From: Actinomycetota bacterium
GTDB taxonomy: Bacteria > Actinomycetota > Acidimicrobiia > Spongiisociales > ZC4RG35
Direction of reading: 5' to 3'
Length of the DNA stretch: 6,129 bases
Assembly (NCBI GenBank): GCA_022615295.1
Contig: JAKEHF010000048.1
Location: 1 to 6,129 of the forward strand
This document shows positions 1 through 4,870 of this stretch, piece after piece (position 1 is the first letter of the stretch; every line of letters starts with the position of its first letter). Under the pieces are notes generated by a model that ran no database searches, had not been told where the DNA came from, and saw only the letters and a list, made by a program, of their open reading frames with translations. A program made the translations under genes and the position numbers.

Positions 1-954
1 GAACGCCTCGTTTATCTCCACCAGGTGGAGGTCGTCGGGCTCGAGACCGGCCTTCTTCAGGGCCATGAGCAGCGCTTCCGCCGGCCGCTCGTGGAGGGTG
101 GCGTCGAAACCCCCGATCTGGCCATAGGCCAGGATCTCGGCGAGCACGGGGGAGCCGACGGCGTGGGCGGCGTCGGCGTCGGCGACGACCACCGCGGCCG
201 CGCCGTCCGAGATCTGGGAGGCATTACCGGCGGTGATGGTCCCGTCGCTCACGAACGCCGGCGCCAGTCGCGCCAGGGACTCGGGGGTGGAGTCGGCCCG
301 GATCCCCTCGTCTGCGTGGACGACGGTGACAGCCCCCTCGGCGCCTGGCACCTCGACCGGGACGATCTCGTCGCGGAAGCGGCCGTCCTGGGTGGCCGCG
401 GCGGCCCTCTGATGACTGCGCGCCGCCCACTCGTCCTGCTCGGCCCGGCCGATCCCCAGTCGGGTGTTCTTGAGATCGGACGACTCACCCATGGTGCAGT
501 GGTCGAAGGCGCAGAAGAGACCGTCGTGCTGCATGACGTCGACCAGCGTCGTGTCCCCGATCCGGGCGCCCCATCGGATGTCCCTACTGACATAGGGGGC
601 GTTGCTCATGCTCTCCATGCCCCCCGCCATCACGAACTTCGAGTCCCCGAGCCTGATCGACCGGTCGGCGAGACCGATCGCCGACAGCCCGGAGAGACAC
701 ACCTTGTTGATGGTGACGGAGGGGACAGTCATCCCCACGCCACCCTTGACCGCCGCCTGACGCGCCGTTATCTGACCTTCACCGGCCTGGAGGACGTGGC
801 CGAAGAGGACCTCGTCGATCACCGCGCCTGGCGACCTGGCCATGGCGGCCTCGATCGCCTTGCCACCGAGATCGACAGCCCTCAAAGGACGGAGGGCTCC
901 GTTGTACCTACCGACCGGGGTCCGTGCGATGGCTGTGATGACGCTTGGCTTCAA
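1..954 (-). CDS. Thiolase (acetyl-CoA C-acetyltransferase family), C-terminus cut by window edge
   Basis: Cytosolic thiolase, joining two acyl-CoA units to 3-ketoacyl-CoA or cleaving 3-ketoacyl-CoA with CoA. The minus-strand frame is open from 954 to base 1 and gives 318 residues. Visible motifs are the N-terminal ITAIARTPVGRYNG, the nucleophilic Cys86 in NKVCLSG, GGMESMS at about 113-119, TITAGNASQISDGAAA at about 239-254, and NEAF at 315-318, exactly at the window edge. The missing part should carry the catalytic His (GHP-type motif) and the second Cys, about 70-80 residues in this family. I chose TTG at 954 because family homology begins at the next residue; in-frame GTG codons at 1011 and 1008 would add 18-19 residues unlike thiolases. 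Only a weak GAGAG lies upstream. It diverges from methylmalonyl-CoA epimerase, suggesting acyl-CoA degradation or propionate-linked metabolism. Motifs do not separate biosynthetic acetoacetyl-CoA thiolase from degradative ketoacyl-CoA thiolase. Confidence 0.93.
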   Translation of the reverse strand, partial: MKPSVITAIARTPVGRYNGALRPLRAVDLGGKAIEAAMARSPGAVIDEVLFGHVLQAGEGQITARQAAVKGGVGMTVPSVTINKVCLSGLSAIGLADRSIRLGDSKFVMAGGMESMSNAPYVSRDIRWGARIGDTTLVDVMQHDGLFCAFDHCTMGESSDLKNTRLGIGRAEQDEWAARSHQRAAAATQDGRFRDEIVPVEVPGAEGAVTVVHADEGIRADSTPESLARLAPAFVSDGTITAGNASQISDGAAAVVVADADAAHAVGSPVLAEILAYGQIGGFDATLHERPAEALLMALKKAGLEPDDLHLVEINEAF

Positions 955-979
955 ACCGTTCTCTCGTCGCTGGTGATAC

Positions 980-1008
980 AGGGTACGAGGCGCGTGGTCC
1001 CACGTCAC
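980..1008 (-). promoter_or_regulatory. Candidate promoter for the thiolase gene
   Basis: Read on the minus strand, GTGACG (1008-1003) and TACCCT (985-980) are separated by exactly 17 bases. The first matches the -35 consensus TTGACA at four of six positions. The second fits the actinobacterial -10 pattern TANNNT. Transcription would begin near 974, leaving a leader of about 20 bases before the TTG at 954. This rests on hexamer matching only. Confidence 0.35.
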
Positions 1009-1012
1009 CACG
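993..1012. promoter_or_regulatory. Inverted repeat, possible operator between thiolase and epimerase
   Basis: The sequence holds CGTGGT (993-998), then CCACG (1000-1004), then ACCACG (1007-1012). The outer arms form a perfect 6-bp inverted repeat with an 8-bp spacer, and the inner pair forms a 5-bp palindrome with a 2-bp spacer. It covers the candidate -35 and spacer of the thiolase promoter and ends beside the epimerase start. That position suits a regulator of both genes, such as a TetR- or MarR-type factor, but no regulator is encoded in the window. The repeat is short and could be chance in GC-rich DNA. Confidence 0.35.
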
Positions 1013-1018
1013 TAACCT
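1013..1018 (+). promoter_or_regulatory. Possible -10 element of the epimerase gene
   Basis: TAACCT fits TANNNT and ends nine bases before the TTG at 1028. Transcription from it would start at or within a few bases of the start codon, giving a nearly leaderless mRNA. This agrees with the absence of a Shine-Dalgarno sequence. There is no recognisable -35 at 16-19 bases upstream, so support is weak. TTG is also an uncommon start for leaderless messages. Confidence 0.2.
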
Positions 1019-1027
1019 CGGGCGGCC

Positions 1028-1435
1028 TTGAAGCTCCTCAATCTCGATCATGTGGCCATCGCCGTGTCCGACCTCAACGCCGCCATCGAGGGATACGCCG
1101 ACCGTTACCACGTGACGCCCCTCTATCGAGAGGTTGTCGCCGAGCAAGGCGTCGAGGAGGCGATGATCCCGGTGGGCGGGTCCTATGTCCAGCTGATCAC
1201 GCCGCTCCACCCCGAAACCCCGGTCGGTCGTTTCCTGTCCAAGAGGGGTGAGGGTCTGCATCATGTGGCTTACGCGGTGAGCTCGATCGAGGCCGCGTTG
1301 GAGCATCTCTCCGCCATCGGCGCCCGTCTCATCGACACCACGCCACGGGTCGGGGGACGGGGGACCAGGATCGCCTTCGTCCACCCCGCCGACCTGACGG
1401 GGACACTCGTCGAGCTCGTGGAGCTGCCGGAGTGA
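1028..1435 (+). CDS. mce: Methylmalonyl-CoA epimerase
   Basis: Interconverts (S)- and (R)-methylmalonyl-CoA, linking propionyl-CoA carboxylase to B12-dependent methylmalonyl-CoA mutase in the cytosol. The 135-residue length is normal for this vicinal oxygen chelate enzyme. Two beta-alpha-beta repeats are visible: DHVAIAV at 7-13 and HHVAYAV at 78-84. Predicted metal ligands are His8, Gln55 (YVQLI), His79 and Glu129 (LVELVE). The family signatures EQGVEEA (39-45) and the stretch from about 108 to 132 (GGRGTRIAFVHP, then TLVEL) are intact. The start is firm although it is TTG: an in-frame stop at 1013-1015 lies only 12 bases upstream and homology begins at once. No Shine-Dalgarno site is apparent. 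It diverges from a thiolase and overlaps the next gene by GTGA (1432-1435), so the two plus-strand genes are probably co-transcribed and translationally coupled. Confidence 0.95.
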   Translation: MKLLNLDHVAIAVSDLNAAIEGYADRYHVTPLYREVVAEQGVEEAMIPVGGSYVQLITPLHPETPVGRFLSKRGEGLHHVAYAVSSIEAALEHLSAIGARLIDTTPRVGGRGTRIAFVHPADLTGTLVELVELPE

Positions 1436-1626
1436 TCAGGGGTGTCGAGATCAAGGGCGGGGCCGGGGAGTTCGAAGCGGCGGTCATCGCCGTCGTCCTC
1501 GACCACATAGCCCGGGAGCGGGAGGCGGCACGTCAGGGCAGGCGGCCGTCCGGGCCCGAGCTCCCCGCCTGGGTCCGGGCCACGGCGCCCCAGACCCCGG
1601 CCGATCATCCGGTCACTCATCCCTGA
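1432..1626 (+). CDS. Small protein, possible acyl-CoA carboxylase epsilon-like subunit
   Basis: A 64-residue soluble protein. The GTG start overlaps the mce stop in GTGA and has GGAG at 1420-1423, eight bases upstream, so translation is credible. Its layout is a short beta-type start (IRGVEIKGG), a helix rich in Ala, Val and Glu at about 12-34 (FEAAVIAVVLDHIAREREAA), a basic Pro-rich linker, then PAWVRA with a single Trp at about 47 and a polar tail. This recalls the epsilon subunits of actinobacterial acetyl/propionyl-CoA carboxylases, which have an RG-x-P-type strand, an AAL-x-AVL helix and a conserved Trp, and which bridge the alpha and beta subunits. Coupling to methylmalonyl-CoA epimerase fits that role, since propionyl-CoA carboxylase makes the epimerase substrate. 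No carboxylase alpha or beta gene lies in the window. The similarity is by eye, so the product is tentative. Its last 14 bases overlap the murJ 3' end on the other strand. Confidence 0.7.
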   Translation: MIRGVEIKGGAGEFEAAVIAVVLDHIAREREAARQGRRPSGPELPAWVRATAPQTPADHPVTHP

Positions 1627-3154
1627 CCCCGCGGCGCATCTCTGCCCACTCCTGTGACCTCATCACCAGTGTGGCGAGGAGATACACCCCGATAGTGACC
1701 GCGCCGCCGGCGGCCACCGCGAGCGCGGCGGCGGCCGTCGAGAACCCGCCGTCGGCCATCAGATCGACCACGAACCGGCCCGCCACGGCGGCGACGGATG
1801 CGGCGACCAGAGCCCGGGTCATCGACCTGGCCACGGCGCCGATCTGGGACCGGCCGGTGTCACTCCGCCACGCATAGAGCATGGTCAGGGCGTAGACGAC
1901 CATTACCACTGTGGAGGCGGCGGCCATCCCCTCGACGCCCCAGCGGTCACGGAACACCAGCCACACCGGCACCGCAACCAGGGTGTACACGGTCCCGATC
2001 CCCACCGGCATCCACATCCGTCGTCGTGCATAGAAGTGGCGGGCCATGATCTGATGCAGACCCCATGCCGGTATCGACGCCGCGTACAGGGCGAGGAGAG
2101 CGGCGACAAGCGCGGCGTCGGTGGTGGTGAATCTGCCGTAGCCGAAGAGAACCCTCACCAGGGGAACGGCCACCGCCACCGTGACGGCCGCGGCGAGTGA
2201 TCCGAGAAAGACCGATGTCCTGGCGGCACGGGCCGTGGTCCGGGCCAGCGCCACCTGGTCCTCCCGCGCCGCCAGTCTCGCCAGGAAGGGGAAGGCGGCG
2301 ACCCCCGCGGCCTGTGCGATCACACCCACCGGGACCATGTTGAGCTGCCGGGCGAAGGAGAGAGCCGAGGTGGCTCCCTCGTTGACCTGGCCGAAGATCC
2401 TCACGAACTGCTCGTCGAGCACGGCGATCGACTGTCCGATCATCAACGGGAAGGCGAGCATCAGGTACTCGCCGAGGGCGGGCTCGCGCCAAGACGTGGC
2501 TCGGAACCAGGTGCCGGTGCGACGCGCCCCGTACCACTGGAGTCCAAAGTTGCCGATGGCCGAACCGGCCACGGCTCCCCAGAGGAATCCCTCGGGTCCG
2601 GGATCGCCCAGCCATGACGCCGTCACCCCCCCGGCGATGATCCCCAGGTTGTAGAGCACCGGGGCCATGGCGGGGAGGACGAAGCGACGGTGCGTGTACT
2701 GGACCGCCATGAGCAGGGCCCCCGCCACCAGGAAGACCTGTGCCGGTAGGACGAGACGGGTGAGGCTGACCAGGCGTTCGTGGTCGGCGACCACCTCTGG
2801 GAACACCAAGGTGACCAGAGGGTCGGCGAAGACCCACATCAGGATGGTGAGTCCGACGATCCCCAAGCCGACCAGCCGGAATACAGCTGTGAAGGAACGG
2901 TCGGCGGCCTCGGTGTCGCCCCGCTCCAGATGCCGGCTGAGGACGGGGATGAGGGTGATGGTGAGATAGGCACCGGCAAGGAGATAGTTGAGGAAGTCGG
3001 GTATGGCGAAGGCCTGCCGGTAGAGGTCGCCCTCGGTGTTGACGCCGATCAGGGTCGCCAACAGCACCTCCCGCCCCAGACCGAGGAGACGGGAGAGAAG
3101 GACGCTCGCCGAGATCACCAGGGCGGCGCCCCCGAGACGTAGTGGCCGGCTCAT
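1613..3154 (-). CDS. murJ: MurJ/MviN-family lipid II flippase (polysaccharide transport superfamily)
   Basis: Polytopic membrane protein of the MOP superfamily, expected to flip lipid-linked peptidoglycan precursor across the cytoplasmic membrane. It has 513 residues and many hydrophobic segments, consistent with the family's usual 14 helices (for example 8-25, 92-118, 134-151, 163-181, 318-336, 384-400, 411-428, 473-497). Family motifs are SRLLGLGRE (21-29), FAIPDFLNYLLAGA (49-62), THRRF-x-LPA-x-APVLYNLGII (154-173), ALSFARQL-xx-VP (264-275) and FGYGRFT (337-343). Arg22, Arg28 and Asp43 match E. coli MurJ Arg18, Arg24 and Asp39. By my hand alignment, E. coli Arg52, Arg270 and Glu273 correspond to Asn56, Gln270 and Met273 here. 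It lacks the long C-terminal pseudokinase extension of mycobacterial MurJ. The ATG overlaps the PHP-gene stop (ATGA, 3154-3151) with no clear Shine-Dalgarno site, implying coupling. A non-lipid-II MurJ-like flippase is the main alternative. Confidence 0.9.
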   Translation of the reverse strand: MSRPLRLGGAALVISASVLLSRLLGLGREVLLATLIGVNTEGDLYRQAFAIPDFLNYLLAGAYLTITLIPVLSRHLERGDTEAADRSFTAVFRLVGLGIVGLTILMWVFADPLVTLVFPEVVADHERLVSLTRLVLPAQVFLVAGALLMAVQYTHRRFVLPAMAPVLYNLGIIAGGVTASWLGDPGPEGFLWGAVAGSAIGNFGLQWYGARRTGTWFRATSWREPALGEYLMLAFPLMIGQSIAVLDEQFVRIFGQVNEGATSALSFARQLNMVPVGVIAQAAGVAAFPFLARLAAREDQVALARTTARAARTSVFLGSLAAAVTVAVAVPLVRVLFGYGRFTTTDAALVAALLALYAASIPAWGLHQIMARHFYARRRMWMPVGIGTVYTLVAVPVWLVFRDRWGVEGMAAASTVVMVVYALTMLYAWRSDTGRSQIGAVARSMTRALVAASVAAVAGRFVVDLMADGGFSTAAAALAVAAGGAVTIGVYLLATLVMRSQEWAEMRRGVRDE

Positions 3155-3990
3155 CCGATGTGGGCGGCGAGCTCGTCGACGACAGTCTCCGGCACCTCCA
3201 GGTCGCCGTAGCCGACACCGAGGCCGATGCCTGGCTTGTATGACCCGTGATAGTCGCTCCCTCCCGTGGGGACGAGACCGAATCGTCTCGCCAGGTCGAT
3301 GTATCCCTCCCGCTCGTGACGGTGATAGGCGGCATAGATCGCCTCGAGACCGATCAAACCGTAACCCCTGAGCTCTTCGAGCTGTCGCGCCATGTCCTCC
3401 GCCCGGTTGATCCCCAGGGTATGGGGATGGGCCAGGATGGGCACGGCACCCGACTCGCGAGCCAGACCGATCGCCTCGGCGGGTGCCAGCCGGGGTCGAG
3501 TGGAGTATCCGGGCCGGCCCCGCGCCAGCCAGATATCGAATGCGGTGGAGATGTCGGGGACGTAGCCTTTGGCGACCATCACCGCCGCTATGTGTGGGCG
3601 CCCCACACTGCCCCCACCGGCCTCCTCCATCAGGTCCTCAGCGGTCACCACGAGGTCGTGCTGGCGGAGGTTGTCGAGGATCCTCGTGTTTCGCTCGTCA
3701 CGCTGCAGACGGAGCCACTCCAGTCGGTCCTGGAGAGGGCCCGGCCCCGGCTCCAGCCAGAGGACCAGGAGATGCATCCCACCTTCGTACTCGAGTGACA
3801 GCTCGACGCCGGGGATGAGATCGAGACCGGTCGCCTGGGCTGCCCGTCGGGCCTCTTCCCAGCCCTCCTGGGTGTCGTGATCGGTCAGGGCCAGGGTGCC
3901 GACACCGGCCTCGCCGGCCAGCTCGACGAGTCGTGTGGGTGTCGCCGACCCGTCAGACGCGGTCGAGTGGACATGGAGGTCTACGCCCAT
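3151..3990 (-). CDS. PHP-domain metal-dependent phosphoesterase (RNase AM / nucleoside 3',5'-bisphosphate phosphatase type)
   Basis: Cytosolic PHP-fold hydrolase of 279 residues. The full set of metal-binding motifs is present: DLHVHSTASDG (His6, His8, Asp13), ALTDHDT (Asp37, His38, Asp39), PGVELS (Glu63), MHLL (His73), GRPHIA (His133), ILAHPH (His188) and GGSDYHG (Asp246, His248). The insert LARGRPGYS at about 155-163 and the overall order match the E. coli YciV/RNase AM group, whose members release 3'-phosphate from nucleoside 3',5'-bisphosphates or trim RNA 5' ends. The exact substrate here cannot be read from sequence. ATG at 3990 is right because the metal-binding strand starts four residues later and the 28-bp gap holds no in-frame start; its ribosome site is weak. 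It sits between a cyclophilin and murJ and overlaps murJ by four bases, so co-expression is likely though no functional link is obvious. A histidinol-phosphatase role is less likely. Confidence 0.9.
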   Translation of the reverse strand: MGVDLHVHSTASDGSATPTRLVELAGEAGVGTLALTDHDTQEGWEEARRAAQATGLDLIPGVELSLEYEGGMHLLVLWLEPGPGPLQDRLEWLRLQRDERNTRILDNLRQHDLVVTAEDLMEEAGGGSVGRPHIAAVMVAKGYVPDISTAFDIWLARGRPGYSTRPRLAPAEAIGLARESGAVPILAHPHTLGINRAEDMARQLEELRGYGLIGLEAIYAAYHRHEREGYIDLARRFGLVPTGGSDYHGSYKPGIGLGVGYGDLEVPETVVDELAAHIG

Positions 3991-4018
3991 GGCACCGCCA
4001 TCTTGACGGCGCCCACCG

Positions 4019-4804
4019 TCACGAATCGGAAACTTCGATGGTCACCGTCTCGATGTAGACCGTTTCCAGTGGAAGGCTCTCCTCGGCGGTCCCCGAAGAT
4101 ACCGTCGTGGGGATCTCGGCGATCCGGTCGAGCGCCTCCTCACCGTCGACCACCCTCCCCAGCACGTTGAAGGCGTTGGTCAGGAAGCGCCCCGACTCGC
4201 CGACGACGATGAAGAACTGGGAGCCGGTGGTGCGCGCCCCCCGGTTGGCCATGGCCACCACCCCCTCCTCGTAGACGAAGTCCCCTTCGGGGTGCTCGTC
4301 GGCTATCACGTAACCCGGACCCCCGGACCCGTCGGCCAGGGGGTCACCCGCCTGGATCACGAAGCCGGCAGCGACCCGATGAAACACCTGGCCGTCGTAG
4401 AACCCCTCCCTCGCCAGGAACACGAAGGAAGAGACCGTCTCCGGCGAGTCCTCCAGCGCCAGCTCGATCACGATGTCGCCGCACGAGGTGGCCAGGGTGG
4501 CGGTCACCGTCGAGGCCGCCGTCAGATCGGGCTGGGGGACCGGCTCATCGAAGGTCTCGACCGTGACCGGTGGCGGTTGCTCCGCCCCACAGGCCGTGGT
4601 CTGCTCCCGGAAGACCTCGTAGCTCCCCGACCGGTCGGGCTCCTCACCCGCAAGGTTCACCAGGAGCACGATCCCGATCACCACCAAGCCGAACACCAGG
4701 GCGGTGATGATGCGCCGACCCAGCTCGCGGCGGTGGCCGCGCTTGCGCTCGGCCTCCCTCTTGGCGGCGCGCTGCTCCTTCTGACGCTGACGGCGGTCGG
4801 TCAC
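4019..4804 (-). CDS. Membrane-anchored cyclophilin-type peptidyl-prolyl cis-trans isomerase
   Basis: Catalyses cis-trans isomerisation of X-Pro bonds, probably helping proteins fold outside the membrane. The 261 residues comprise a highly charged, helix-prone N-terminus (1-31), one membrane segment at about 32-52, a Pro-rich linker (about 53-98) and a cyclophilin domain (about 99-258). The basic N-terminus should stay inside and the domain outside. Catalytic motifs are FHRVAAGFVIQAGD (Arg143, Phe148, Gln151) and ANRGARTTGSQFF (186-198). The human CypA Met61 position is Val149 and the Trp121 position is Phe207, the latter common in cyclosporin-insensitive bacterial cyclophilins. Two cysteines, Cys72 in TACGAE and Cys108 in TSCGD, would lie outside and might form a disulfide. 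Start is GTG at 4804; an in-frame TGA lies upstream and no other start intervenes. No Shine-Dalgarno site is seen. It is the first gene of the likely PPIase-PHP-murJ operon. Confidence 0.93.
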   Translation of the reverse strand: MTDRRQRQKEQRAAKREAERKRGHRRELGRRIITALVFGLVVIGIVLLVNLAGEEPDRSGSYEVFREQTTACGAEQPPPVTVETFDEPVPQPDLTAASTVTATLATSCGDIVIELALEDSPETVSSFVFLAREGFYDGQVFHRVAAGFVIQAGDPLADGSGGPGYVIADEHPEGDFVYEEGVVAMANRGARTTGSQFFIVVGESGRFLTNAFNVLGRVVDGEEALDRIAEIPTTVSSGTAEESLPLETVYIETVTIEVSDS

Positions 4805-4870
4805 GAGCGGCGACTTTAGGTTTCCCGGTGTTCGTAAAGGTCACCCAAACGCTCCAAACTGTGTGGTCAC
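4799..4870. repeat. Three copies of GGTCAC across the PPIase-lysC divergent region
   Basis: GGTCAC occurs in the same orientation at 4799-4804, 4839-4844 and 4865-4870. The first covers the GTG start of the isomerase gene (GTGACC on the minus strand). The last directly precedes the lysC ATG. The middle one lies centrally in the 66-bp gap. Spacings of 40 and 26 bases do not match a whole number of helical turns consistently. It may be a regulator half-site or a chance repeat. I found no confident -35/-10 pair for lysC; CAAACT at 4855-4860 is a weak -10 candidate that would give a very short leader. Confidence 0.25.
4813..4818 (-). promoter_or_regulatory. Candidate -10 element of the PPIase-PHP-murJ operon
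   Basis: On the minus strand, TAAAGT (4818-4813) fits TANNNT and ends eight bases before the GTG at 4804. Transcription would start at or just before the start codon, giving a leaderless or nearly leaderless mRNA, which agrees with the missing Shine-Dalgarno site. A -35-like GTGACC lies at 4844-4839 but with a long 20-base spacer, so it may not be the true -35. Confidence 0.3.

Noticed and set aside
25..1251. Long plus-strand open frame (408 codons) across the thiolase region
   Set aside because: It is antisense to an intact thiolase reading with all core motifs, overlaps the epimerase in another frame, and its translation is low-complexity Gly/Arg/Asp-rich sequence. It is a GC-rich shadow frame.
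908..1384. Minus-strand open frame (158 codons) covering the thiolase start and the epimerase
   Set aside because: It is antisense to the epimerase, whose metal ligands and start are well supported, and is in a different frame from the thiolase.
1437..1475. G/C-rich run as a possible terminator after the epimerase gene
   Set aside because: It lies inside the coupled epsilon-like gene, has no stable inverted repeat that I can identify and no following T-run.
1947..3335. Long minus-strand open frame (462 codons) overlapping murJ and the PHP gene
   Set aside because: It runs in a different frame from two genes with clear family motifs, and its Arg/Pro/Gly-rich translation has no recognisable domain. 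High GC makes stops rare in that frame.
4292..4819. Plus-strand open frame (175 codons) antisense to the cyclophilin gene
   Set aside because: Shadow of the cyclophilin coding sequence; charged low-complexity translation without motifs.
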